Assembly: GCA_948099385.1 (NCBI GenBank) | Contig: CANUEZ040000071.1 | Coordinates: 1,860,001-1,924,000 of the forward strand | DNA: 64,000 nt | Direction: 5' to 3' | From: Fasciola hepatica | Lineage: Eukaryota; Platyhelminthes; Trematoda; Plagiorchiida; Fasciolidae | Shown here: one piece after another, positions 11,404 to 23,400 of the stretch | How positions within the stretch are numbered: the first letter of the stretch is position 1 | Layout of the letters: each line of letters begins with the position of its first letter | Notes under the pieces: generated by a model | Databases searched by the model: none | What the model was told of the DNA's origin: nothing | The model's input: the letters and a program-made list of their open reading frames with translations, nothing else | Translations under genes and position numbers: made by a program

Positions 11404-12096
11404 TAGGAAGTAACCGAAATTGGTGATGGCGACGAAAGTGAGAGAAAGTCGTTGAAATCCAGGCTGAAGGGGAAACCGGACTTGGATAGTTTCTCAAGTG
11501 CCATGTCAATTGACATCCAGTTTATGGCCTGTTGTGGAGGGAAAGGGGGGGGGGGCAGGGCAGGTTAAGAGTACACACAAATTGTTGTGGACATACGGAG
11601 GGGTGTTATAGAGGCGGATATCGACAGCCTCAGATGTGGTTTTGATTTAGGCCCAGATTACGATTGGTTTTCCTTTCTTTTTCCGTTGCCAACAACCTCT
11701 ACCGAATCGTACTTTCTAATTGATCCAATCCCTTAATATCGTCTTCATATATATTGTTTTTTGATTGGCAACCTTAGGAATCACTGAAAGTGATCAGCTA
11801 CACTTTCATATTTGATTCAAAAGTGCAAAACTAAGATTTTGTCTAACCTTTAGTATTTTTATTTTTTTCAGACATAACTGTGATAGGAATACAACTTTTT
11901 GTTGACTTGACAAAACGTATTCAGCGTACGATTCAGTTGATCGTCTGGAAATGAGTTTAAATGTATCACTCCGGCACACAAGTCAGACCTTTTCGCGGAA
12001 CGTATATGAGGGATCAGAAATTCGCAGAGGCTTCATATTATTTCGCGCTCATTTTCGACGACGATTCGAAATAGCCACGGAGAGGGCCATTCAATA
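11404..12096. other. No recognised gene; possible 5' flank
   Basis: Contains a G-run near 11543. The last 200 bases would be the 5' untranslated region or promoter of the signal-peptide exon at 12097 if that is real. No TATA box stands out. Confidence 0.35.
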
Positions 12097-12145
12097 TGGA
12101 GACTTGGCTATCGCTTTGTTTCATTCTGTCGGTCAGCGCGAATCG
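12097..12145 (+). CDS. Candidate first exon encoding a signal peptide
   Basis: ATG in a good context (CAATATGG, A at -3 and G at +4) opens METWLSLCFILSVSAN. This is a typical secretory signal with a short polar start, a hydrophobic core and small residues for cleavage. After 49 bases it meets a strong donor (AATC/GTAAGT), leaving phase 1. An acceptor at about 13029 (GGCTTTTCTCAG) would continue it in phase with a short basic frame ending near 13170. The separate terminal-exon candidate at 13143 does not fit that phase. A minus-strand candidate gene overlaps the would-be intron, so at most one arrangement is likely to be right. Confidence 0.3.
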
Positions 12146-12304
12146 TAAGTGAATGAGTAAAGTCACTGAACAGTGGTAACTCGTCAAACTTTTTCTACTT
12201 GGTAAAATCGAATTAGTGGGACGGGAAATGTTGAATGGAAGCGAGTAACTAAATCTTGCTTGGCATATTCATGACTATTGGTAAGACGAAAAATGTCCGA
12301 CGGT

Positions 12305-12744
12305 TTATTTCCTATAGTAGTACCCTATTTCCAAAATAGAATATTCCGCATTTTCCATAAAGGTTGAAAGTCTTAGTAATTGTTTTCTCAATGTCCTATG
12401 GTGTGTATTCGGGTATCCGTCAAATTTTACAATCCGTGCCGATGTCGGTCTGAAAGCATTTCTTATCATCATCCTGATCCTTCCTGAACAATGACACCGA
12501 TTACAAATCAAGCTGTGGAGAATATCATTCGCACGAGATTATCCAAAGAGAGAATAAATCGAATCATGTGCAGAGAAAGCCAATTTACTTTAGACTATTA
12601 CTGGAGCAATTGTATTACTCACCGGGTATCGAATCGTCAATAATAGGGGAACTAATGAACAAGTCGTAGTTGTCTTGGTAGCCAAAGCAGTCAACATAAG
12701 TAATAGGATTAGAGGGAATGGAAGAGATATGTGTCGCATATCCC
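12305..12744 (-). CDS. Candidate two-exon 3' end of a gene, unknown protein
   Basis: Minus-strand model with exon 12623-12744 and exon 12305-12483, joined across a 139-base intron. The first exon follows an acceptor ending TACCATTAG, encodes YATHISSIPSNPITYVDCFG and then a segment ending SPIIDDSIP, and stops at a consensus donor (CCCG/GTGAGT) leaving one base. The second exon follows GTCATTGTTCAG, supplies two bases that restore the frame (Gly), and runs 59 codons, rich in Arg, to a TAA stop. The phase match across good GT/AG sites is better evidence than a single open frame. The family is not recognised and no upstream exon was located. Confidence 0.35.
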
Positions 12745-13142
12745 CTAATGGTACACAAATGAAGTGGCTTAAGGTGTAGGGAAGGCTTATTTACCGAAGA
12801 CAGTTGAATTACACGTATTGCCATATTGCAGATGGTCGGGTGCAAACGAAGCAATTGATGGTTGTTCCAACTCTTACTGAGGCACATACCGTGAGTTGGA
12901 AATTTAGTTGCTTAACTCAGAGACCGATTTTTAGACAATGCAATTGAAATTTTCGTTCATATAATGATGGTGCACAATGTGCCGGTAAAATTAACTATTG
13001 CTGAGTTAACCGGGCTTTTCTCAGTCAAACGATCGACGATCAAATACGAACGGCTTGTCAAGATGTCAGAGATGCTCAATGGAGCTATCAGTATCATGTC
13101 CCGAAGTAAACTGGCCTCACTGTGCGTCAGTACAATCCTTAG

Positions 13143-13328
13143 GAACTTGATCATAAAATTATATCGGTGATAGCAGCCTCAAACAATTACCAATCAGATA
13201 GTAGAAATTCTGCGAACCAAGCACATGCAGCAATCCCACATCCACTAAAAGATGGAACTTTTAGCAAACAAGGAAAACAAGGAAAATATGAATTATGTGG
13301 GCAGCATTTCCCAACCGACACTTTATGA
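13143..13328 (+). CDS. Candidate terminal coding exon, unknown protein
   Basis: An acceptor-like CAATCCTTAG is followed by 61 open codons and a TGA. The peptide starts ELDHKIISVIAASNNYQSD, has a Gly/Lys/Gln-rich middle (TFSKQGKQGKYELCG) and ends QHFPTDTL. It has no ATG and starts in phase 0. Another plus-strand frame (12964-13170) and a minus-strand frame (12957-13154) overlap its beginning, so the coding strand is uncertain. No domain recognised. Confidence 0.25.
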   Translation, partial: ELDHKIISVIAASNNYQSDSRNSANQAHAAIPHPLKDGTFSKQGKQGKYELCGQHFPTDTL

Positions 13329-14759
13329 CAGCAGTTTTACTGGGGCTTTCTGATCAGATGTTTTGTTCTCCGAGGAAAACATTTCTTAATCGAGGTTAAC
13401 ATTTCTGATCTAGGTTTCTTTAGTCAAAAAGAAATAATATGTGGCTCGTTGCTTTATTGGTCATCCAAACAAGCGGCTTAATCCGAGTATATATGCGGTG
13501 AGACTGCTCTTTATATAAACTACATTCTTTGTTGCATTTGTGAAACCTTTACTCTGATTAATTTCTATGATTGTCTTCTCGAAAGAATACACCCCTCTTC
13601 TATTGATCAACGTATCCAACTCGCGAATGTTTTTCACAGAACACTTATGAACAAAGTATTCAGAGTCTGTACCAGCTAGAGGACAACACTTTTAAAGGCA
13701 AGCTTGTTCGTTAATTTCTGGAAGCCATGTTCACTATTCTGGAAATGACTAGTGTGCTTCATGAGTAATTTAAGCCGGTATCACCAGATAAAGCTTTAGG
13801 TCGATTACTAACCACTGTTCGTGATACCAAGTAGAAAAATGTTATCGGCTACTGATACAGATTTCGACCGGTTAACATGCCATAATCAAAGCGTTTAGGC
13901 CATTTTTGAACCTCATACTCACTCAATCACGAAAATCTCGAAAATCCCAAAAAAGCTCTGGCACAGTGCCTTTTACCTTGTGAACGTCAGATTTAGGGTA
14001 TAAAACAATGGAAACGAGAGTTTCTCTACACAGACCTACCAGTCTATTTATGGGTTCCAACAACAGCTCACGGACGGGACATGAGTGCGATCTCCATTGG
14101 ACTACTTGTATATGTTCTAAGATGCGACCGTTTTACTGCTTTTACCGAGACCATTCGATCGCGATTTCCATTATGCCTGATTTTGTTCAGGAATGTCATA
14201 TATTAGTAAGTTGACTGAATGATTCACACGTGAGTGAAGTCACAATAAGATGCATACAGTGCAGTAAGAAACAATTATCACTTCATAATGGAAGACAGGG
14301 TAATTTATATTCAGACCTAATAAATATGTTGGCCTTTCGCTTGACATATTTCTCGCGACCTCTGTCAAGTCAATCATAGTATGCGTGCTTCCAAAACGGA
14401 CAGCTTGTGGTGTAAATTCAGAGACGCTTGCATAAACAAGCAGTACATATGTTGAAACTGTCCCCGTTATGAATAGGGTGTGTGCTTGAGAAACAGCAGT
14501 GCCTATTATCTAGTGTGGGAAAACTCTATTCACAGTAAAATACAACAATACCAGTTCTTATCTTTTGAGGAGAATGTTCTATAATATTTGGCTGTCGAAA
14601 AACTGTCAGCAATTTGCACTCAACATTTTCCCATCTGGTTAGTTGGCATATTCACTGAAAGAAAGCAAGGTGTTTGACTGTTCCCGTTCAGTGTAAAAAT
14701 GCGCGCATGATCTCAAAAATTTACAACTCAGCATGAAGCTTTTTTGGGTGGCCCATTAT

Positions 14760-14760
<1 letters not shown>
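13329..14760. other. No recognised gene
   Basis: AT-rich. No retroelement motif, SINE or convincing exon was recognised. Confidence 0.4.

Positions 14761-14820
<60 letters not shown>
14761..14820. repeat. Compound microsatellite (CA)10(TA)20
   Basis: An uninterrupted CA run passes directly into an uninterrupted TA run. Confidence 0.97.
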
Positions 14821-14823
<3 letters not shown>

Positions 14824-16778
14824 ATGTTTTCATTCATTAATTCAGCAAGGTAATTTCTGCCTATTCCACAAACACCTCTTTCCATTCCGATTTGTATTTA
14901 ACTCTCTCATGAAGAATTTCTTCAAAGTGAGCGCTGTGACAGACAAATAATTCCATTCAACTTAGGAAACGCACTTTGTATTTAAAAGAGTAGTACGGAA
15001 GATGTATTCTGTATGAATAGGGGAGTGTAATGATGAACGATTAACTGAAGTGAGATAAACCCAAGGGTCACTTGAATCTGATTTTTTATCATACGACAAA
15101 ATGAACAGCTTGTAACTAGGCCATATGTACTCTCAAGCCGTAACAGAGGTATCGGGTGGTGACGGGTTCAAAAGTGACATCGCTTTGTGCTTTATCTTGA
15201 TCTTCCTGTTCCCCAGCGATCATATTGAGTGTACCTTGACAAACGATGCTCACATTCAAGCAGGCGGATTTTAGTTCGTACATTTTGCAGAAAATATTGA
15301 GTAATTGTGTCATACCAGCAACGCGAGGTAAAGTCCTATGTGAAACACGATAGATCAAATCTCTGATTCACAAATGTAGGACACGCAGTCACCCGATGAA
15401 ATTGATTTTCCATTATAATCAGGTTTTAGGCCACGTGTCTCATGTTAGATTACAAGCATTTTTTGGGCATATGACCCATGAAAAAGGCATTGTCTTCCAA
15501 TAATCTCAATAAATGAATCATTATATTGTAATGCAACCTGAGGCACAAACCGACATGAACTCACAAACTGTGCACTTGACAATAGTAATTCAGATAGAAT
15601 TTATACACTGCATATCATCTAGTTGTCAAGAAATACTGGGGCTTTCGCTCATAGTTCATCATTTTTCTTATGTCCTAACCATTTTATGCATAATGTAGCT
15701 GTATATAAAGGTATGTCAGCATATGATTATGCAACCAATGGCTAATAAGTTGGAATGGGAGAAGAAATGGACAGGCGTGTATGAACTGCCCGCTTGTATT
15801 TGAGCACATTCGATATTTCTAGCATAAATAGGCTATTTCTGACAATGTGGGGTGCCTTGCATTAGAGTGAACGAACTTCAGCATTTCTTTCTATGGCATC
15901 ATATTACATATCATATCGACAAAAATCTGCCGGTATTCCTGGATGTTGCAGACTTCATCTTAAGCTGTGGAACCCACCCCTGAAACTACGTTTGTATGGA
16001 AACAGAGAATGAGGACCGTTCTTTACCCAAACTATTTTACCAGGTGTCCACCATGAATGCTGGGATACTTGTGCCACCACCATCATTGAAACTGCCATTA
16101 CTACTACCACCTTATTTTTTTAAGGCCTCAGGTAAACACCTGATCGGTTACAGAAGCCCTTCTGCTTGATCATATGATACTACCGTGTATTTCTTTCTCC
16201 AGCTGGATGTAAACAGGGGATATTCTTGAATGCAGGAGATATTCCACTCGGCCTTGGAAAGAATATATTGAAAATAGTTTCACGTTCTGATTCCCAATGT
16301 TATATGACAACAGTCACTTGACTGACCACCTTGGTAGGTCAGCCGAGAAAGCACGGCTTTTTCCCGTGATTTTACTGTATTACTCTTTCCAGTCATAGTA
16401 GTTTATTAGTGTTGTCTTATGTTCTATTTGAGGAATGCAGGACAGTGGAACCAACATCGGAAAACAGGACGAAACAATGCTTGCGGGAAGGAAAGTGGAT
16501 GGTTTGTCGGTACATCATATTTGTCTAAGTAAATATAATCCCACAGAAACATTCAGTATTGTCGTTGAATTGGAACCAGAGCAAATGACAACGTACTCCG
16601 CCGTTCAGGGCAGTGATTAAGCAACTGATTTACAATCGAGTGGTCATTTTGATGATACTTTGGAAATGCATTACACATTGAAAAGGGCAGTTTGGGATGA
16701 TAGATTGTAGTGACTTCATACATGTTTGCGTCCAAAGTGCAATCCAAGCTCATGTGTCACGAGTATTGACAATACCAT
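14821..16778. other. No recognised gene
   Basis: Short frames only (15116-15358 minus, 15513-15698 plus, 16435-16620 plus), none with a recognised domain. Confidence 0.4.
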
Positions 16779-16829
16779 GCCACGGTTCACGTCATGTACC
16801 AAGTCCCCAGCTTGGTAACCGTGAACCCG
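16779..16829. repeat. Two-tier inverted repeat (hairpin)
   Basis: Outer arms GGTTCACG / CGTGAACC and inner arms TACCAAG / CTTGGTA around a TCCCCAG loop. The outer arm also looks like half of a tRNA TPC-loop motif, but no tRNA fold was found. Confidence 0.6.
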
Positions 16830-17675
16830 TTATGTTACATATTTCTTTTCAAGAATGGGATAAATCATAAGTGGATTGTGAAATGTGAAATGAAAGTAAG
16901 TAAGCTGGATATAATGCTGAGGTAATTCACTTTATGGGCGAGCTAATTCTGTGCATACATTTTTCAATGAAAATAATCCGCTACTGATGTGTTCCGTGTT
17001 TGTTTAAGAAAGTGAAAGCATCCAAGAGCTAAGTAAGACGTGTCATGTTAAATGCATTCCTAAATTCACAAATTTTTCTAATGTGACAGGGTAATATCCC
17101 CACACATTTTTACAAATTTATGTTACTTGCTTCGGATGCCCTCTTTTACATGAAGGGCTCTGATATCCGATTTTGGGTGCATCACATTCTTTTCTGGACA
17201 TAGAATACAACACAATATCTGATCGCCACGGCAATTCATGTAGAGGCTTGATAGGTTCACATTGTTAAACTCAGTTTAGATAGATTTTCTTTAGGATTTT
17301 CCACACCTGAACGGAAACCAACAGTGCCGAGGCCTAGTTGTGAAAATATATTCAACTCTTCCTGGTAGTGGCAAAAACCGGACTCTGTGGTGTCAAGGAA
17401 TATCCCAATCGTTCTGTTGTTTGTGATTCGCGCAAGGATCACGTTCATTTCGGATGAACAACGCTGCATACTACTCCGATTACTGTTATGATCCCACCTT
17501 TAAGAGACACAGAACAACCGACCCCTGACTGGGTCGTTTCGTGAACGACGCGAACACGAGGCACGGGCACGTCTAACAAAAGTGAACGATAAATGAAAAC
17601 CGATATAAAATGAGCCAATATGACTTAGCGAATAATCGGACAGTACCAACATTGTTTCAAGTATGCGTATGCGGA
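16830..17675. other. No recognised gene
   Basis: Minus-strand frame 17257-17469 has no recognised domain. No repeat was noted before the TG tract. Confidence 0.4.
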
Positions 17676-17702
17676 CTTGTGTGTGTGTGTGTGTGTGTGT
17701 GC
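17676..17702. repeat. (TG)n microsatellite
   Basis: A near-perfect TG run. It lies just before dispersed repeat copy b. Confidence 0.9.
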
Positions 17703-17734
17703 GAGCGCATGCTGTCAGTGTTGTGTCCAAACAT

Positions 17735-18020
17735 TCGGAGAACACAGTGCGCAATAGATCCGCTTATCAACACATATGTAAGCGGCTAAGCATACAAACA
17801 AGTGTGTCATCCATTGGCAAGCTCAAGCATGATAATGTGCCAAATAGACGAGAACAAAGAGTCAATGTCAGTCTCACACACACATAACCGCATGCGATTG
17901 GTGAAGTGGAACAACACAGAACTTGTGATAAACAGGCATCGTGCACGCGAATGCAGGTTCAACGGGACCGGAATGAATCACGTGCGAACGCCAGTGGCAC
18001 AAATGCGTTGGCCACACGAC
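17735..18020 (+). repeat. Dispersed repeat R1, copy b
   Basis: Direct-orientation relative of 2361-2652. The shared blocks are in the same order (an AGCGGCTAAGC block, AACCGCATGCGAT, ACAGGCATCG, TCACGTGCGAA, TTGGCCAC). It is not adjacent to a Penelope-like element here. Function and family unknown. Confidence 0.55.
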
Positions 18021-20199
18021 AGTCAGCTGAACGTCTGTTTGTTTACCTGGAAGTGAAAACGGTGGAGACAGTCAGTCTAGTACATTGATGTATTTCTAGG
18101 TTTGATTCTGACCATTTTATATGCCAACGTCTAAAATGAGTGGTCTCACTTTTCTGCTCAATTGCCAGAGACGTGTGGAAGAGGCGATCACGCACTGTGT
18201 CAGGTAGCTCATAAGTGAAGGACTGTCACTGAGATATTTCGTTGTGGCCATGGCAAAACTGTGATATCATAAATATAAGAAATTGGTAACAGTGTTTCGT
18301 CAAACCTATCCAGTTGATCCTTACTTTTCCAATAGTAAGTAGAATATCTGTATTTTCTTCAATCTGGTTTGGTAATCAATACCTTATGTGTGTGCAATAA
18401 TATGCAGTTTCAGTATTCACCCGTGAACAGCTTGATAGAACAAGCCTAACTCCACTTTGTGTTTGTAATTTTAACGTCAATAGAGTTCATAAATGTGGAT
18501 ACATTTAAGGAACTCAGTTCAAGCAACTTATCAAAATAAGCTTGAATATTCGCTTGTTAAGACTCTTGAACATGCAGAGTAACGGAAAAGCCACGAGAAA
18601 ATTGTGATGTGTTCTGAATAAAACCATTGGTCCGCAATTTTTTTTGTCCGGAAATGCATGCCAGTCAGACATGTGAAGAATACTAAATAGTTGATGACTG
18701 AGAGCCAGTATGTGAATGATTCCACTCCTAAGAATTGGTATAGTGTGTCACCAATATAACGGAGGTAATGTATCCCAGGATTTCATGAATAATCAGGTAA
18801 TATTTCCAGTAAAAATGAACCATGTTGGAGAGGTTTCATCGGACAAGATTGCAAAAATTTCTGAATAATGGAGAAGCTGGTCTCGTTTTCTGCATTTGAG
18901 TGTGAATGTGATATCACTAAGCGGACTGTTCTTCAATCACGTAAGTATCCGTCGGTAAACATTTCTGAATAATCCTTAACAATATTCGAGAGTATTTCTC
19001 AAGAAATGCTAGCAGGTCTCATCATAACAATAAAAATAGTTTCATTTTTGTAATTATTCAAAATATGTTGACAAATTCACGAGGCAAACCGATGTGTGAA
19101 CCATAAGCTGTTCACGTTGATGGGTGTCAGTGATTCAATTTCGATGGCTTAAGTGAGGGAACGTTGTGAATAAGCGAATTATGTCAAGCGGGAATACATT
19201 TCCCGGAATCGCAGAAACCTGCCTGAAACCAAGCTACAAATCAAATGGACGTGCCAATCCGGTCATATGTTCAACATTGCTCCTCCCGCGTGTATGGCAG
19301 AACGAACAGTGAGAACATCGAAAAAGTTGGTCCCAACTGATTGGAGAAAAATAACTCAGTCAGTCAGGCCCCACAAACCAACAATCCTGATGGGTGGGCA
19401 CGTTTGTGATTGATCCTTTTTCGTATTAACTATTCTTTTCCTTGCACAGTAATACACTGTCATCTGAAGTACTATGCCCTTATTTTCTGATCTACACTGG
19501 CGAGCTGATGCGAGGGGAGTTTGAACTGGGACCGCTGCTCAGTCGGTACGCATAAAATTCGAGAAACATAAACACGAAGGACCTTGTACAACTAGTGGAG
19601 CATTCTCGAAGTGCTCTTTGAAAAGAAGCAGTCGTGATATTTGTTGCTTCGTACGAGCTTCGTTTTCCTATTTATTTATTTATTATACGACAAATTACCG
19701 CCACCAACCGAATAATGGAATTTGACCGATGGTCCGACAATTCCTAACGTGCTCGAATAAACAGCGCAGAGAACCGTTGAGGTTTATTCCTACGTTTGCT
19801 TATCCCATATTCTTTCATTCCGACTTTGTATCAGTAACGGATTCTGCTGATATATTTTGTGGCGAAATACGCTTTTGTGTTCCATAACAACGAGTTAGGG
19901 CGTGATTTGATTTCCCTTTGATTTGGGTCAGCACTGTATGCCTCGGCTGGGGGCCATGTAGGGTATAGACACCATAACAAGTTTTAACTGAAATGAAAAT
20001 ATCCCAAGTCAGACACATTTTTACAATAGTTTTCTTACTAATAAACTGATTTATTGCTGTTTATTTAGTGGAAAATTACTTTGAATGTAAGTGAAATGTG
20101 GTTGAGTGAAGAAAAAATATAACGTGAGGACAACGAATTAAATGTGTACAAGAATTCGACGACTGCTTTGAGAACAAAAACCCTGTTGAAAGTAAGAGA
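18021..20199. other. No recognised gene
   Basis: A short frame from ATG 18871 to a strong GTAAGTAT donor near 18943 could be a small exon, but the evidence is thin. The minus-strand frame 19815-20018 has no recognised domain. A TTTA tract lies near 19672. Confidence 0.35.
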
Positions 20200-20405
20200 C
20201 CTGTTTGGTTAACTGTCCTTTGGACTCCACGTTTCACGCATAAACCTCAGGTCATTTGACCACCCTGCCTTCGGAAGCACCATACGTCAGTTTTCCCCTT
20301 GTTAGAGCTCATCAGTGGTGTATATCCTCTGTCACACCCAGGGTCTGAACCCGGACCTTTTCGTCTCGAAGATGTGTCTACTACCACAGAGCCACCGCGC
20401 TCCCT
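20200..20405 (-). mobile_element. tRNA-derived SINE with hammerhead-like core
   Basis: On the minus strand it starts with a tRNA-like head: A box TGGCTCTGTGGT (20383-20394) and B box within GTCCGGGTTCAGACCCTGG (20339-20357). These are RNA polymerase III promoter elements. Next comes a hammerhead-like segment (separate entry). The 3' part contains GACCTGAGGTTTATGCGTG and GTGGAGTCCAAAGGACAG and ends with TTAACCAAAC. That 3' part recurs at 11.3 kb and 39.6 kb, so it is a family. A tRNA-like head plus a hammerhead is the organisation known for schistosome Sm-alpha elements. A LINE would have to provide its reverse transcriptase. Confidence 0.75.
20278..20320 (-). ncRNA. Hammerhead-ribozyme-like core, partly decayed
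   Basis: In order on the minus strand: CACCA (stem I 5'), the invariant CTGATGA, a stem II/loop segment GCTCTAACAAGGGG, AAAA (consensus GAAA, first G possibly within the preceding G-run), CTGAC, GTA (an allowed NUH cleavage triplet) and TGGTG, which pairs perfectly with CACCA as stem I. Stem II pairs CUCU with AGGG, including one G-U pair, but its closing pair is lost. The layout matches the Sm-alpha hammerhead (CUGAUGA-stem II-GAAAC-GC-GCGUC). Cleavage activity is uncertain because of the stem II closing defect. Confidence 0.6.
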
Positions 20406-23400
20406 TCAGAGCTGATCCGAATCATCACGTTGGGCTTGTTCAGATGTCATCATCTGTGACAGTCAGAAGTGCCCGACAGCTTCAATTGGAGACACGGTAC
20501 CCGACCAGTTAACTCCAAGGGAATGCCTCACACACACTGCTCGCATGTAGTTGCCTGATATATAAGAAACTTGTGTTTACAACAGAAAGGAAGGTCATTG
20601 GGGAACAAAACTTACTGAATCTTGAAATGAACAATGTCATCATATTTTCAGAAATTCATTTGCTGTTGTTTGCATACATTTGATAAATGAAAGCTAATAG
20701 TATTCGGATTTTCATAAAATATTTCATTTATTTTAGCTGGAAGTAAGTCCAGAGACTTTAGTACGTTCGATACGAGCTAGATTATGCGAAGCAGATTCGG
20801 TTTACAAAAGTGCATGTTGCTTTTAAATCAGATTGACTTGGTGGTCCACTAGCTTCAGTTTGGTGGATAATTAGGGAACATAGCGGACACGGAACATCTT
20901 TAAACAACTTTACCGTGAATCGTTAAGGAAACCGCTTCCGTAAAGAAAATGCGTATAGTTATCTCTTGATATGGAATATGATGGAATTATTCCATCATGC
21001 GCCTGCAATAACTCTTACAATTTTGAGAATCGCCAAATTATTGAATGTAGTTTGTATGCCTGTAGTGTAACTGCAGCAAACTCAATCTGCCCTGGTATTG
21101 AAAGTTTGCTTCCAAAAAGAAAAAGTCCAATGTTTCCAATCCAGATCCACTTAGTCACTTTATTTTAGAGCAACTTCTGAGGCAATAAGGGAAACTAATA
21201 CTAGATGCTTATTCCGAGTCATCATTCGGTAACGTGTAGGTATTTGTCTCAACCGAACCACACCTCTTGTGGTTCAATTTACGTACCTGCTTACTTCAGT
21301 CCCGTTTCAATGTAGATGGTGTGATACATTTCACCGGAACGCCAACTTCCACGAGGATAGTGTTACAGAGGACTGTTGCATGATCCGATGAGCAATTATT
21401 AACTGTCAGTTCTGCCAATCAGCATTGTGTAAGGAAACTTGGCATCGTATTGCAGCTCGTACAGCGCAAGTAGACCTAAATCGTGAACGTCGGCACCAAC
21501 GAATCCTAATACCTGGTTCGAATAATGGTATTGCCAGCTCGCTCCCAGGTATCGGTATAAGGCAGAGGATTTTTCATGCGATATTACAGTTCTTTCCACT
21601 AACATGCAAAATCAGTTTCCACATTTTGAGGCCTGTATCCAGATCCGCGAACTGTTAACAAAAATCAACAATACTCCATATTGTCATTTGATATTCCCCT
21701 TATTCTCATCACCCATTGAAATTGTTGCCTAAAACACTATTCTAATTTGAGAACCATATTAGTGAGTTCTGCGTGGACAAAATATTGTCAGATCACACAA
21801 ATGTGCAGAATGCAAGAATCAGAGTCTCACTGGGGGGTTGCTTGAATTCGATCTGCAAAATACAAAATCGCAGAAAATCCCATGAACACTAAGGGTCAGT
21901 AAATGCATCAACAGGATCCTGCGCCTACGTCAGTCTAGCACCGATATGGTTGCCAACAGCCTGCTCGCTACACATGAGTATTCTGCATTCATTCTCCAAG
22001 ATTCTTCATAAAGCACGATCAACTTGGCCAACAGGTATCGGGATGATTATGTACTTTCCAAATGTAGATTTGTGGCGGTATATTTGAAAAGCTGGCAATA
22101 GTCCTCAGGATTCCTGGCAAAGGTAAATTTTGCAATATTTGCAACGCAAAGTGAAAATGTCACTTTCTCGAGGTTTATTTTAAGCTTCAGGATGTGGCTT
22201 CATGGCTAAGATGATTGAACGTGAACGGGAAAATATTGGATGTGATATTCGTTCGTGCTTTTGAATGGAATAGATTGGAATTCAGGATTTTACATCTAAT
22301 AGAAAAAAGTATTGAAACACTCATATAAAACAATTTATTTCACGCATACCCATTCTGCTTGTACTTGTTTTGATTTGTACGCAGACAAAGAATTCTGGAA
22401 TATTCTGGGCAAGTTAATTTATTTCTCTCCATTGTAAGTTCAATATTCACTCAAACCAGCTGGAAGGGGATACTCTGCGGTAGACCCAATCCAATGGGAA
22501 CGAGAGTCTGTCTCAAGACAATCATGAATAAAGTATAAATTACACATTCGATTACAAAATCGCAAATCCATATCGTGGTGGGTCTCAGCATTGGATGCAA
22601 ACCCCGTACACTACTAATAAACCGTCAGTCCAACACAAATTACAACATTCCAACCATTACTGACTGATTATTAATATACGGATGCATATTACGCCACGTG
22701 ACCTAACAATTATGCAGGCAACTGCGAGGAGATTCGCGTTTACTTCAAAGCGACCCATATATTTGATATCAGATAAGACTGCTTTCATGTGATAGAGGAA
22801 ACTATACAAAGTTATATTTGGTGTCCTAAATCATATGTGAAAACTCCTAGGTTTGTTGTGTATGTCACCAGGTGTCGATATTTTGCCACTCTTCATAAAC
22901 CTCGTGCGCTATAGGCGTGATAACAACTGCCCGTCCTCGAATACATATCGTCCAACCCGAGGCGAGGATCAACTGAGTTCCCAATTGTGCACTCCTGTGT
23001 ATGTTGCTATTCCGAACTGCTTACGGTTATGGGTTTTGAAAAGAGAGACAAATTTGGCAACACGACCGACCACAACAATGAAGATACGTGAATAGATAGT
23101 TTCGGATGAGTATACACAAATTTTCTTGATGAAGGTAGTGAGTTAGTTATCACTCAGTCTGATCAAGAACAGAATGACGAGCAGTATGATTCCAATTATA
23201 ACATTACAATGTTTGACCGATCACCAGTCAAATATCATATCTAGTTAGGAATGCTTTACCCAGATTCAATCTACCACATCATTTGGACTTTCAACCGTGT
23301 TTAATAAGAATATTGGGTATCAGTCGCCTGTGGCTCAAAGTCTAGATCTACAGGGCCGGCTATTATTTATTATTTTACGTGAACTCTCATGAAACTCCAA

